Positions 52,370 through 63,707 of a DNA stretch of 64,000 nt are shown in pieces. Each line of letters begins with the position of its first letter. The first letter of the stretch is position 1. Source of the DNA: Geminicoccaceae bacterium (GTDB taxonomy: Bacteria; Pseudomonadota; Alphaproteobacteria; Geminicoccales; Geminicoccaceae); contig JACKIM010000002.1 in assembly GCA_020638465.1 (NCBI GenBank), forward strand, positions 744,001 through 808,000, written 5' to 3'. The notes under the pieces are model-generated. The model saw only the letters and a program-made list of their open reading frames with translations. It did not search any database and was not told the DNA's origin. Made by a program: the position numbers and the translations under genes.

Positions 52370-53554
52370 TCAGCCAAGGAGCTTGAGGAGCTGCTGGGGC
52401 ATCTGGTTGGCCTGTGCCAGCATCGAGACCGAGGCCTGCATCATGACCTGCTTGGACGAGAAGTTGCTCATCTCGCTGGCCATGTCGACGTCCATCAGCG
52501 TGGACCGGGCGGCATCGAGGTTCTCGATCGAGGTCGCCAGATTGGCCGAGGCGAATTCGAAGCGGGAAATGGCGGCGCCGATATTGGCCCGGTCCTCGTT
52601 GATCTGGGCAATCGCGTTGTCGAGGATATCGCCCGCCTTGATGGCGCCTTCGCGGGTGCGGATGTTGGCCCGTCCCGTTTCCACGCCGGCACCGTCGGCA
52701 TCGGCGAGGGTGCCGGTGCTGACATTGCCGAGCCTGGTGATGCGGATGTCATCCAGCCCGACCTCGATCGTGTCGGCCGATGATACGCCGACCTGGAAGG
52801 AGACCTCGTTGTTGGTGATGTCGAGATTGGTGGCGGTGACGGCAGTGGTTCCGTCGAACTTGTCCAGGGCCAGGGTGATGCCCGTGCCCTCGAATACCAC
52901 CGCACCGCTGTAGGCTGTCTTGTCATCCGCGGATGCGGTGACGGTCGCGGTGAAGGCCGTGCCGGCCTGATCGGTATAGGTGAACGTCATCGCCTGCTTG
53001 GCGTCGGCCGTCGTGGTGGTGGCCGCCGTCGTCATGCTTAGGGTGGCGGTGCCGTCGCCGGTCACGACGTCGGCGGTGCCGCTGATGTGCACCCCGGCAA
53101 TATCCGTGGCGCCAGCGACGGTCACGCCGGTGTCGCCGTTCAACAGCGTCATGCCGTTGAACTTGGTCTGGCTCGCGATGTTGTCGATCTGCGAACTGAG
53201 CGCGGTGAATTCCTTGTCGAGGAAGTTCCGTTCATTGTCGGAGATCGAGCCCGACTGGGACTGCACCGAAAGGGCCTTCATGCGCAGCAGGATGTCCGAT
53301 ACCTGCGACAGCCCGCCATCGGCGACCTGCAGCATGCTCGAAGCCTGCCCGGCATTGACCTTCGCCTGCTTGAGTGCCGTGACGTCGGCCTTGACCTTGG
53401 TTCCGACAGCCAGCGAAGCCGCGTCATCGGAAGCCTTCACGATCCGCGATCCGCTCGACAGCTTGGCAAGAGAACTCGAAGCCATGGAGTTGTTGCGGTC
53501 GAGATATCGAAGTGCGGTGCTGGCGCTGGTGTTGGTCGTCGCTGTCAAGGCCAT
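52370..53554 (-). CDS. Flagellin
   Basis: 394-residue flagellar filament protein. The conserved N-terminal D0/D1 region (ATTNTSASTALRYLDRNN..LSSGSRIVKASDDAASLAVG) and C-terminal D1/D0 region (NIGAAISRFEFASANLATSIENL..ANQMPQQLLKLLG) frame a Thr/Ala-rich variable centre (about 135-290). No signal peptide, as expected for type III export. AGGAG-like sequence precedes the ATG. It stands alone with no flagellar assembly genes in the window. Confidence 0.95.
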   Translation of the reverse strand: MALTATTNTSASTALRYLDRNNSMASSSLAKLSSGSRIVKASDDAASLAVGTKVKADVTALKQAKVNAGQASSMLQVADGGLSQVSDILLRMKALSVQSQSGSISDNERNFLDKEFTALSSQIDNIASQTKFNGMTLLNGDTGVTVAGATDIAGVHISGTADVVTGDGTATLSMTTAATTTTADAKQAMTFTYTDQAGTAFTATVTASADDKTAYSGAVVFEGTGITLALDKFDGTTAVTATNLDITNNEVSFQVGVSSADTIEVGLDDIRITRLGNVSTGTLADADGAGVETGRANIRTREGAIKAGDILDNAIAQINEDRANIGAAISRFEFASANLATSIENLDAARSTLMDVDMASEMSNFSSKQVMMQASVSMLAQANQMPQQLLKLLG

Positions 53555-53725
53555 GAATGTGCTCCTGCTGCCGAGGCGGAATCATTGCTCCGGACTGTTA
53601 AATGCCACTTGCGGATGTTCTTGTCCGGGTGACCTAATCCTTCTAGCGGCAAGTTATTAATGATTCGTTGTCGTTAATGGAAATGTCACCACGAGCCCGC
53701 CGGTCGTCCGGGTCATCGGCAACCC

Positions 53726-54940
53726 TCAGGCCGGCTGGGGTGACAGGGGTTCCTGAATGACGGGCCGTGCCGGCTGGGTCAGGGCGCAGCGCAGGCGCTC
53801 TTCCTGGAAGGTGACGATCAGCAGCAGGCCATAGATGGTCGAGATCTTTTCACCGATGAAGACACTGGTCCAGCCACCGAGGATACAGAAGACTGCAAGA
53901 GCGAGACTGTAGGAAAGGGCGCCGGTGGCGCGCTGGTACTTCAGTCCCTGGCGGATGACCGCCAGAAGGAACAGGGTGTATATGATGCAACCGATCATTC
54001 CGCTCTCGAATGTCGTCTGCAGCCACAGATTGTGCGCATGCCCGGGCGCCCAGTTGTTCCACAGGCTGTAGAAGTGCTTTTGATAGGTACCGAAGCCGAA
54101 TCCGCCGAGTGGTCGCTTGTGTATCTCCTCGATCGTGAGCTGCCACACGATGAGCCGCCCCGACAATGTGTCCTCGCCGCCGCGGCTGACCAGCGGCAGG
54201 ATGACGTCGACGGCGACATACAGGCCGCCTCCGACGACGAAGGCCGCGATGATGGCCCACGTCTTGGCCGCGCCTTCGAGGTGGAAGAAGGCGACGATGA
54301 ACATCGTTATCACGAAGAATACCGCCAGCGATCTCCCCTTGGTCGCCAGAAGCGTGCCCAGCAGGAGCAGGGCGAGCAAGACGATCAGCCCGCGGGCCGG
54401 TGTCGCGTCGGCGCGCTTGCGGTTGAGATACCAGATGGTCATGAGCAGAAGGCCGGCAATACACACGAGCGCCATGGTCTGCTGATGGCGCATCACGCCC
54501 TTCATCCGCCAGGTGTCCTCCGTCCCCTTGACCCAGCTCATTCCCAGTGCCGCACCGATCCAGCTCACCACCACGGCGAGGACCAGCCAGCCGATGAAGA
54601 CGAATGCCGTACGCTGCGGATGCTCGTCGCTGAGTGAAAGGGCCGCGAGCATGGCAATCCACAAGGCGAAGATGTGATTGCGCCCCTCGACGGGGCCGAT
54701 GGACCAGAACTGGGTGATACCCACCCAAAGCAGGTAGGACAGGAACAGCACGAAGGGCGGGCTGACCAGCACGGATTGACGGATGCGCAGCAGCAGCGGG
54801 ACCCTGGCCAGCATGACCACGGTGAAGATGCCCAGGGCCACCGGCATCCAGATCCGCCGTTCGTCCTCGCCGACCCGCACCGAATGACCGTCGACGAGAA
54901 AGATCGCCAGGACGAACAGGATGATTGTCATCAATCGCAT
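53726..54940 (-). CDS. O-antigen ligase family protein
   Basis: 404-residue polytopic membrane protein with about 11 helices and one larger periplasmic loop (about 255-300). That loop carries DTLSGRLIVWQ and APGHAHNLWLQTTFESG, the signature of O-antigen ligases and Wzy-type polymerases, including the functional histidine. It attaches or polymerises surface polysaccharide on undecaprenyl carriers. It is next to flagellin and about 9 kb from a probable flippase at the right edge, but no other glycan genes are in the window. Confidence 0.88.
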   Translation of the reverse strand: MRLMTIILFVLAIFLVDGHSVRVGEDERRIWMPVALGIFTVVMLARVPLLLRIRQSVLVSPPFVLFLSYLLWVGITQFWSIGPVEGRNHIFALWIAMLAALSLSDEHPQRTAFVFIGWLVLAVVVSWIGAALGMSWVKGTEDTWRMKGVMRHQQTMALVCIAGLLLMTIWYLNRKRADATPARGLIVLLALLLLGTLLATKGRSLAVFFVITMFIVAFFHLEGAAKTWAIIAAFVVGGGLYVAVDVILPLVSRGGEDTLSGRLIVWQLTIEEIHKRPLGGFGFGTYQKHFYSLWNNWAPGHAHNLWLQTTFESGMIGCIIYTLFLLAVIRQGLKYQRATGALSYSLALAVFCILGGWTSVFIGEKISTIYGLLLIVTFQEERLRCALTQPARPVIQEPLSPQPA

Positions 54941-55334
54941 GTCTGAAACACCGTCATGTCATGAGATCCAGCCCGGAAACAGCGATATCCGGTGCCGCAG
55001 GGCTGTCCCGTTGCACAAGCTCGTGGCCCCATATTCCGCCATGCTGTACGATCATGTGTTAACGTCGCGTTGACGGTTGTCGGTTTATATCCTTTCGCGA
55101 GAGAGACGGCCTTGTCTTTTCCCGGCCTGTGGCTCTTCGACAAGGGTATGTGAAAACACTTGAAATGGCCCGTACCGCCCCGGTTGCAGCCGTGCACGAC
55201 CATTCTTATATGAGCCTAAGACCGGGCATGAATTCAGGCGAGGCCGCTGAACGGCCCTTCGCGCGATGGTCGCAAGGCATGTCCGAAGAGTTTTTCACGA
55301 CAGACGTTTTTCGCGTCTCACGCGAGGTTGAGGA
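54941..55334. other. Intergenic region before dnaK
   Basis: 394 bp between divergent O-antigen ligase and dnaK genes. It contains the sigma-32-like promoter listed at 55159-55183 and AT-rich sequence near 55040-55100. No gene is supported here. Confidence 0.6.
55159..55183 (+). promoter_or_regulatory. Candidate RpoH (sigma-32) promoter of dnaK
   Basis: CTTGAA (55159-55164), a 13-bp spacer, then CCCCGG (55178-55183). This resembles the classic CTTGAA-N13-CCCCAT heat-shock promoter except for the last bases. It would give a leader of about 145 nt before dnaK. Confidence 0.45.
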
Positions 55335-57245
<1,911 letters not shown>

Positions 57246-57265
57246 TCCGGGTCGATGAAGGTTGG

Positions 57266-57322
57266 CGCCGGTAACCGGATGACATGGTGGGCAGGCCGCT
57301 CACCATGTCATGGTTGCCGGCG
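57266..57322 (+). ncRNA. Long intergenic hairpin between dnaK and dnaJ
   Basis: CGCCGGTAACC (57266-57276) pairs with GGTTGCCGGCG (57312-57322) through one wobble, and ATGACATGGTG (57279-57289) pairs perfectly with CACCATGTCAT (57301-57311). A GG bulge separates the two stems; the loop is 11 nt. A T-rich stretch follows. It may be a partial terminator or an mRNA processing or stability element that gives more dnaK than dnaJ. Listed as an RNA structure, not a separate gene. Confidence 0.6.
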
Positions 57323-57354
57323 TTTGTTGTTCTCCTTGCAGGGGATGTTTTCGC

Positions 57355-58491
57355 GTGGCGAAATCTGACTATTACGAAATTCTAGGTGTCGCCCGTGGTG
57401 TCTCCGACGGTGACCTGAAGCGGGCCTATCGCAAGCAGGCGATGCGCTTTCATCCGGATCGCAATCCGGGTGACAGCGAGGCCGAAGCCCGGTTCAAGGA
57501 GGTCAATGAAGCATACGAGATTCTCAAGGATCCACAAAAGCGGGCCGCCTATGACCAGTATGGCCACCAGGCATTCGAGCAGGGGGGCATGGGCGGTGGC
57601 GGCGGCTTCGATTTTTCCAGTTTCGCCGATGTGTTCGACGATCTCTTCGGCGATTTTGTCGGTGGCGGTGGTGGAAATGGCCGGCGTCGCGGCGGCAATC
57701 GCGGCGCGGATCTCCGCTACAACCTGACGATCACGCTCGATGAGGCGTTTGCCGGCAAGAAGGCCCAGATCAAGGTTCCCACCTCGGTCGGGTGCGATGC
57801 CTGCGACGGAAGCGGCAGCGAAGGCGGAGCCGAGCCCGTGACTTGCGCCACCTGTCGCGGAGCGGGACGGGTGCGCAGCCAGCAGGGCTTCTTCACGGTC
57901 GAGCGCACCTGCCCGAGCTGTCAGGGGGCCGGCAGGATGATCACCGATCCCTGTCAGGAATGCGGCGGTTCCGGGCGGGTGCACCGGGAAAAGTCCCTGG
58001 CTGTCACCATTCCCCAAGGGGTGGAGGATGGCACCCGCATTCGTCTTTCGGGTGAGGGCGAGGCGGGGTTGCGCGGCGGGCAGCCGGGCGATCTCTACAT
58101 CTTCGTCAGTGTGGCGCCGCACAGGATCTTCCGCCGTGAAGGGGCGAACATCTTTTGCCGCGTCCCCATCCCGATGACACGTGCAGCACTCGGTGGCGAT
58201 ATCGAGGTGCCGACCATCGACGGCAAGCGTGTGCGCATGCAGGTTCCCGAAGGGACGCAGACGGGCAAGCAGATCCGCCTGCGCGGCAAGGGCATGACGG
58301 AACTGCACGGGCATGCCCGCGGCGACATGTTCGTCGAACTGGTCGTCGAGACACCCGTCAATCTGACCCGGCGCCAGATCGAACTGCTGCGCGAGTTCGA
58401 GGATGGTGGAAAGGACAAGACCGACCAGCATCCCGAGTCGAACGGTTTCTTTTCCCGGGTTCGCGAGCTCTGGGACGACCTGACCGACTGA
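57355..58491 (+). CDS. dnaJ: Chaperone DnaJ (Hsp40)
   Basis: 378-residue class I Hsp40 co-chaperone of DnaK. The J domain has HPD in RFHPDRNPGDSEAEARF. A Gly/Phe-rich region follows, then four zinc-finger repeats, CDACDGSG, CATCRGAG, CPSCQGAG and CQECGGSG, then the C-terminal substrate domains. I chose the GTG at 57355, which yields MAKSDYYEILGV and has AGGGG upstream; an upstream start at 57310 would be inside the hairpin region and is not family-like. Confidence 0.97.
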   Translation: MAKSDYYEILGVARGVSDGDLKRAYRKQAMRFHPDRNPGDSEAEARFKEVNEAYEILKDPQKRAAYDQYGHQAFEQGGMGGGGGFDFSSFADVFDDLFGDFVGGGGGNGRRRGGNRGADLRYNLTITLDEAFAGKKAQIKVPTSVGCDACDGSGSEGGAEPVTCATCRGAGRVRSQQGFFTVERTCPSCQGAGRMITDPCQECGGSGRVHREKSLAVTIPQGVEDGTRIRLSGEGEAGLRGGQPGDLYIFVSVAPHRIFRREGANIFCRVPIPMTRAALGGDIEVPTIDGKRVRMQVPEGTQTGKQIRLRGKGMTELHGHARGDMFVELVVETPVNLTRRQIELLREFEDGGKDKTDQHPESNGFFSRVRELWDDLTD

Positions 58492-58575
58492 GTCCCGGCC
58501 ATGGGTCGATGCCGCCGCCGTGGGTCAACACGGGGCGAACGCGAATGGTGGTGATATGACGGCAGGAGAATGATT

Positions 58576-59865
58576 TCAGCTGGCGGTTTGTGCCGATCTG
58601 AGAAGCTCGATGACCGTGGCGGCTGTCCAGGTGAAGCGGTCTCCGCCGCAAGGTTCGCCCGTGTGCGGATTGTAGTATTCGGCAAAGCCGCTTTCGCGGA
58701 TCAGTTCGAGACTGTGCCGTCGGATGAGGTCGGCTGACGATCTTTCGCCGCCCCTGGCCAATCCGTCGGCGATCATCGCATTGACGATCAGCCACACCGG
58801 GCCGCGCCAGTAGCGCCGGGCATCGAAGCGCGGGTCGGCAGGGTCGTGCGATGGCACGAGGAATTTCGCCGAACTGCAAAGGTGTCCAATACGGTTGGAA
58901 AGCGCGGTGATCCGCCGGGCCGGAATATCGGCGAAGGCCGGCAGGATGCCGCCGGACGAGGCGCTGTCGACGAGCGTGCCGGAGACCCGGTCGAGGCTGA
59001 CATATTGACCGTGCCTGTCGCTCCATAATCCTTCCAGGGCATTCAGTCCCCGATGGGCGAAATTCCTGTTTCGGGTTGCGATCTCGCTTTCCCCCAATGT
59101 TTCCGCCAGGTCCGCGACATCGGCGCAGGCGCGCAGCAGGATCGCGTTGAAGCCCGGATCGACGACCCTGAACGGTGAGGCTTCATGCAGCCTGGAATTG
59201 TCCCAGCCGAGCCCGCGAAAATGTTCGACCAGCCAGACGAAGCGGTCGTACTGCTCCTGCGTCGGCCGATGGGCCGCGTCGGCGTGATCGAGGTCGCGGC
59301 GGCGATAGGGCGCGATACCTTCCGTCGGTACCCTCCCGAAGGCCTCGTCCCAGTCGACGGAGTTGTCGCGGCCGGATTCCCACGGGTGAAGAATGGCCAC
59401 AAGTCCCTGATTGTCGGGATCGCGGTGGGTGAAGAACCACTGATGCCAACGGTCTACAGCATGCAGAAGCCGCCTCGCGCGGGGTTCCACCGCGTGGCGA
59501 TCGGACGAACGTTCGAACAGTCGCGCGATGGCGAAACCTGCCACGGCGGGTTGGGTAATGCCCGAAGTCGGAACGGGCCTTGCGCAGTCCCACACTTCCG
59601 GACCCGGGAAATAGCCGTCATCCGCAACATGGAAAATGATGTGCGGGACCATCCCGTCGGGCCATTGATGGGCGAACAGTGTCTCGATCTCGCGCCATGC
59701 ACGATCCTCGTCGATATGGGCGAGGCCCAGTGCGGTGAGGCAGGAATCCCAGTTCCACTGAAAGGGATAAAGCCCCCTGGTGGGGACCGTGTAATCGCCG
59801 CGATCATTTTCCCTCAGAACCGCCGCGGCCCTTTCGAACAGCGCCGCATCGTCGCTACCCGTCAT
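58576..59865 (-). CDS. GH63-like glycoside hydrolase (glucosylglycerate hydrolase type)
   Basis: 429-residue (alpha/alpha)6-barrel hydrolase of the GH63/trehalase-like group. Family marks are PFQWNWDSCLTALGLAHIDEDRAWREIETLF, HQWPDGMVPHIIFH, LHPWESGRDNSVDWDEAF (candidate acid) and a C-terminal RYWRGPVWLIVNAMIADGL. EYYNPHTGEPCGGDRFTWTAA closes it. No signal is seen, so it is cytoplasmic. Relatives include bacterial mannosylglycerate/glucosylglycerate hydrolases that recycle osmolytes. I favour the ATG at 59865, with GGGG 6 nt upstream; 59871 is also possible. Convergent with dnaJ. Confidence 0.85.
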   Translation of the reverse strand: MTGSDDAALFERAAAVLRENDRGDYTVPTRGLYPFQWNWDSCLTALGLAHIDEDRAWREIETLFAHQWPDGMVPHIIFHVADDGYFPGPEVWDCARPVPTSGITQPAVAGFAIARLFERSSDRHAVEPRARRLLHAVDRWHQWFFTHRDPDNQGLVAILHPWESGRDNSVDWDEAFGRVPTEGIAPYRRRDLDHADAAHRPTQEQYDRFVWLVEHFRGLGWDNSRLHEASPFRVVDPGFNAILLRACADVADLAETLGESEIATRNRNFAHRGLNALEGLWSDRHGQYVSLDRVSGTLVDSASSGGILPAFADIPARRITALSNRIGHLCSSAKFLVPSHDPADPRFDARRYWRGPVWLIVNAMIADGLARGGERSSADLIRRHSLELIRESGFAEYYNPHTGEPCGGDRFTWTAATVIELLRSAQTAS

Positions 59866-60102
59866 CGCCATCCCCGCGGGATTGCCGGCCCGGCATTCCC
59901 GATCCTGTCCAGTGGAAGATGGGGCAGACCTAGCCACTGCCGTCCGGGTTGTCCACGGCTTGCGTTGCGCCCCCGCCCGGCACCGGTCCGGCCGGCCGCG
60001 GGCGTTATTCCCCTCTTGTGGCGGATCATGGCGGACTTTCCGGGAGTGTGGACATGCCAACACATTTCCAACGGCAGCTGCGTGGAGGATGCGGCTTTAC
60101 CT

Positions 60103-60130
60103 TGACCCGGAGGTCGACGCCTCTAGTTTT
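60103..60130 (+). promoter_or_regulatory. Candidate promoter of the SYLF gene
   Basis: TTGACC (60103-60108), a 16-bp spacer and TAGTTT (60125-60130), 61 bp before the GTG start. The rest of this 326-bp gap (59866-60191) is GC-rich and holds nothing else that I recognise. Confidence 0.45.
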
Positions 60131-60191
60131 TCGCCGTCAAGCGCGGTCGCTGGTTCCGACCGGGTCATGTGCTTCCCGTGAGGTATGTTCC

Positions 60192-60881
60192 GTGTTCCAT
60201 CGCATCCTTGTGTCGAACGTCATGCTTGCAGCGCTGCTGCTGTGGCCATTCGCGTCATCGGCGCAACAGGCCGTGTCGAATGAGCAGCAACGCGTGATCG
60301 ACCGGGCACGGATCGTTGTCGAGGACTTCCTCGACGATCCCGATCTCGAACATATCGATGTCTACGTGAAGAATGCCTATGCCGTGTTCATCGTGCCGGA
60401 CATGCTTCAGGCGGGGTTCATCATCGGTGCCGAATACGGGCTGGGCGTCCTGCTCGTCCGCAACTTGCAGACCGGCGACTGGAGCGACCCGGCATTCTAC
60501 GACATCTATAGCGGCAGTCTCGGCCTGCAACTCGGCGGCCAGGCCTCCGATGCGATTTTCACCATCATGAACCTCGATGCGATCAACAAGCTGCTGACCT
60601 CGAAATTCAAGCTCGGTGCGGATGCCAGCATCGCCGTCGGCCGTGTGGGTGCGAGTGTCGGCGCGGGTACGACAGTCCGGTTCGGCGAAGACGTCTACCT
60701 GTTCTCGCGCAACAAGGGGCTGTTCGGCGGACTGGCGCTCGACGGGTCCGTCGTGCTCCCGCGGCAGGACTGGAACGATGCCTATTACGGGGCCGGCACG
60801 ACACCGAAATCCATCCTCAACCAGATCAAGCCGGTGACGCCGCAGACCCAGGGATTGCGCGACGCCCTGGGCCAGTTCTGA
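60192..60881 (+). CDS. SYLF-domain lipid-binding protein (exported)
   Basis: 229-residue protein with a signal peptide (about 1-24, ending ASSAQQ) and a SYLF (DUF500) domain. Features are YVKNAYAVFIVPDMLQAGFIIGAEYGLGVLLVRN and SGSLGLQLGGQASDAIFTIMN, with the LGADASIAVGRVG repeat. SYLF proteins bind phosphoinositides or membrane lipids in eukaryotes; the bacterial role is unknown but envelope-linked. I chose the GTG at 60192 with GAGG 8 nt upstream. It precedes polA by 75 bp. Confidence 0.88.
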   Translation: MFHRILVSNVMLAALLLWPFASSAQQAVSNEQQRVIDRARIVVEDFLDDPDLEHIDVYVKNAYAVFIVPDMLQAGFIIGAEYGLGVLLVRNLQTGDWSDPAFYDIYSGSLGLQLGGQASDAIFTIMNLDAINKLLTSKFKLGADASIAVGRVGASVGAGTTVRFGEDVYLFSRNKGLFGGLALDGSVVLPRQDWNDAYYGAGTTPKSILNQIKPVTPQTQGLRDALGQF

Positions 60882-60956
60882 GTGCCGCGGCTCCTGCCGC
60901 ATTCTGCCGCCATTGCAGCTGTCGTCATCCTCCTCATACGCTGCTAGGTTCGGCAC

Positions 60957-63671
60957 ATGAGCGAATCACGCAAGAAACTCGTCCTGATCGATGGATCGGG
61001 ATACATCTTTCGCGCCTTCTTCGGCCTGCCGCCGATGACGCGGCCGGACGGAACGCCGGTAAATGCCGTCTTCGGCTTCTCCTCCATGATTTTCAAGCTC
61101 ATGCAGGACTGGCCCGACGATGACATGATCGTCGTGTTCGATGCCAGCCGACGCAGCTTCCGCACTGAACTCTATGCCGAATACAAGGCCAATCGTACCG
61201 ATCCGCCGCCGGAACTGGTGCCGCAATTCCCGCTGGTGCGCGATGCCGGGCGGGCCTTCGGGCTTCCCGTGGTGCAACTGGAGGGATTCGAGGCCGACGA
61301 TCTGATCGCCACCTATGCGCGGGCCGCCCGCGAACGCGGTCAGGAGGTCGTGGTCATTTCCTCGGACAAGGACCTGATGCAGCTGGTTGGCGACGGTATC
61401 GCCATGTTCGATCCGATGAAGGGCAAGGCCATCGGCCCCGAAGAGGTCGTCGAGCGGTTCGGCGTCGGTCCCGAACTGGTCCGCGACTGTCTGGCCCTGG
61501 CCGGTGACACGTCGGACAATGTACCCGGTGTGCCTGGTATCGGCGTGAAGACCGCAGCCCAGTTGCTCGGCGAATATGGGTCGCTCGAAAGCCTGCTGGA
61601 GCGTGCCGGCGAGATCAGGCAGCCCAAACGGCGGCAGAACCTGATCGAGCATGCGGACATGGCGAGGCTGTCGCGCGATCTGGTCTCGTTGCGCGAGGAT
61701 GTGCCGTTGCCGGTCGGGCTCGATGAGATCGGCCGGGCCGATCCCGACCCGTCGACATTGCTCGCCTTCTTCCAGGAGAACGGCTTCCGCAGCCTGATCG
61801 GCCGGATCGAGCAGGTGGCGGACCAGGCGGAGAGCGACCGCAGGGAGCAGGCCGGCCGTGCGGTGTATTCGGCCATGACGGACATGGCCGAACTCGATGC
61901 ACTCATCGAGAAGGCTTGCGAGGCAGGTCATCTGGCCTTCGATACCGAAACCACGTCGTTGCGCATCGTCGAGGCCGAGCTTGCGGGAATTTCCCTTAGT
62001 GTGGAGGAAGGGCGCGGATACTACCTGCCGCTCGGGCATGTGGACGAGTTCGGCCAGAAGGTCGGCGGCCAGCCCGAACTGGAGGCTGTCCTCGACCGGC
62101 TGCGCCCGGTGATGGCCGATCCGTCGGTCCTGAAGATCGCCCACAACGCCAAGTACGACGCCGGCGTGCTCGACAAGTACGGTATCGCCATCGCGCCGGT
62201 CGATGACACCATGCTGCTGTCCTACGTTCTCGATGGCGCCAGCCACGGTCATGGGCTGGACGAACTGGCCGAACGTCATCTCCAACACCACACGATCACG
62301 TACGAGTCGGTCTGCGGCAAGGGCGCGAAGCAGATCCTTTTCACGGAAGCGCCGCTGGAAAAGGCCGCCCCCTATGCCGCCGAGGACGCCGAAGTGGCTC
62401 TCCGTTTGTGGAAAATCCTCAAACGGAGACTGGTGGAAGAACGCATGGTCACGCTCTACGAGCGTTTCGAACGGCCGCTGGTCCCGATCCTGACGCGCAT
62501 GGAGCTTGCCGGGATCAAGGTCGACCGGGCCCATCTGCAGCAGCTGTCCTCGCTGTTCGGCCAGCGCATGGCCGAGCTGGAAGAGCGGGCGATGGCGCTT
62601 GTCGGCCATACCTTCAACATCGGATCGCCCAAGCAGCTGGGCGAGGTGCTGTTCGACGAGATGGGCATCGAGGGCGGCAAGAAGACCAAGACCGGGGCCT
62701 ATGCGACGGGGGCGGAGGTGCTGGAGGCGCTGGCGGCAGGCGGTCACGAACTGCCGCAGGTCGTGCTCGACTGGCGGCAGCTGCAGAAGCTCACCCGTAC
62801 CTACAGCGAAGCCCTCGTCGCCGATATCTCGCCGGCAACCGGCCGGATCCACACTTCCTACGCCATGGCATCGACCTCCACGGGCAGACTGTCCTCAACT
62901 GAACCCAATCTCCAGAACATACCCATCCGTACCGAGGAAGGGCGCAAGATCCGCGAGGCGTTCGTGCCTGAGGAGGGTTTTACACTGGTTTCCGCGGATT
63001 ATTCCCAGATCGAGCTGCGGGTGCTGGCCCACATGGCCGATATCGACGCCCTCAAGGATGCGTTTGCGAAGGATACCGACATTCACCGGGTGACGGCGGC
63101 ACGCATGTTCAGGAAGCCGCTGGACGAAGTGGGTAGCGATCTTCGCCGTTCGGCGAAAATGATCAATTACGGGATCATCTACGGTATCGGAGCGTTCGGT
63201 CTCGCACAGCGGCTGGGGATCCCGCAAAAGGAGGCGAAGGCCTTCATTGATGCCTATTTTGAAGAATATCCCGGAGTGCAGGATTATATGGAGCGGGCCA
63301 AGGCGACGGCGCGCGAGCAGGGATATGTGACCACCCTGTTCGGCCGACGCTGCCATGTCCCCGAGATCAACGCCAAGTTGCCGACACGGCGCAACTATGC
63401 CGAACGGCAGGCGATCAACGCGCCGATACAGGGATCGGCTGCCGACATCATGAAACGGGCGATGATCCACGTGGCGCATGCGCTCGAACGCGAGAAGATG
63501 GACACCCGGCTGCTGTTGCAGGTCCATGACGAACTGGTGCTTGAGGTGCCGCACGATGAACTGACGGCGCTGGAAGACCTCGTGCGTTCGGTGATGGAAG
63601 GGGCGGCATCGCTGAGCGTTCCGCTGGTGGTCGATGTCGGCCACGGTCCGAGCTGGGATGCCGCTCACTGA
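60957..63671 (+). CDS. polA: DNA polymerase I
   Basis: 904-residue repair and Okazaki-fragment polymerase. N-terminal 5'-3' flap exonuclease with GYIFRAFFGLP, EADDLIATYA and PGVPGIGVKTAAQLL. Central 3'-5' proofreading domain with the acidic residues kept (LAFDTETTSL, AHNAKYDAGVL, AAEDAEVAL). C-terminal polymerase with catalytic D681 (SADYSQIELR) and D858 (VHDELVLEV). The O-helix reads RRSAKMINYGIIYG: Y738 stands where E. coli Pol I has F762. The ATG follows the SYLF gene closely, and it is the usual single polA of the chromosome. Confidence 0.97.
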   Translation: MSESRKKLVLIDGSGYIFRAFFGLPPMTRPDGTPVNAVFGFSSMIFKLMQDWPDDDMIVVFDASRRSFRTELYAEYKANRTDPPPELVPQFPLVRDAGRAFGLPVVQLEGFEADDLIATYARAARERGQEVVVISSDKDLMQLVGDGIAMFDPMKGKAIGPEEVVERFGVGPELVRDCLALAGDTSDNVPGVPGIGVKTAAQLLGEYGSLESLLERAGEIRQPKRRQNLIEHADMARLSRDLVSLREDVPLPVGLDEIGRADPDPSTLLAFFQENGFRSLIGRIEQVADQAESDRREQAGRAVYSAMTDMAELDALIEKACEAGHLAFDTETTSLRIVEAELAGISLSVEEGRGYYLPLGHVDEFGQKVGGQPELEAVLDRLRPVMADPSVLKIAHNAKYDAGVLDKYGIAIAPVDDTMLLSYVLDGASHGHGLDELAERHLQHHTITYESVCGKGAKQILFTEAPLEKAAPYAAEDAEVALRLWKILKRRLVEERMVTLYERFERPLVPILTRMELAGIKVDRAHLQQLSSLFGQRMAELEERAMALVGHTFNIGSPKQLGEVLFDEMGIEGGKKTKTGAYATGAEVLEALAAGGHELPQVVLDWRQLQKLTRTYSEALVADISPATGRIHTSYAMASTSTGRLSSTEPNLQNIPIRTEEGRKIREAFVPEEGFTLVSADYSQIELRVLAHMADIDALKDAFAKDTDIHRVTAARMFRKPLDEVGSDLRRSAKMINYGIIYGIGAFGLAQRLGIPQKEAKAFIDAYFEEYPGVQDYMERAKATAREQGYVTTLFGRRCHVPEINAKLPTRRNYAERQAINAPIQGSAADIMKRAMIHVAHALEREKMDTRLLLQVHDELVLEVPHDELTALEDLVRSVMEGAASLSVPLVVDVGHGPSWDAAH

Positions 63672-63707
63672 GGACGGCCCGGACAGGGGTGAAAGAGGGG
63701 GCAAGCA

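Noticed and set aside
53643..53669. Possible sigma-28 promoter of flagellin (GCCGCTAG on the minus strand)
   Set aside because: The -10-like box is near consensus but the -35 position reads AACG instead of TAAA.
60966..62852. 628-codon minus-strand frame
   Set aside because: Antisense of polA.
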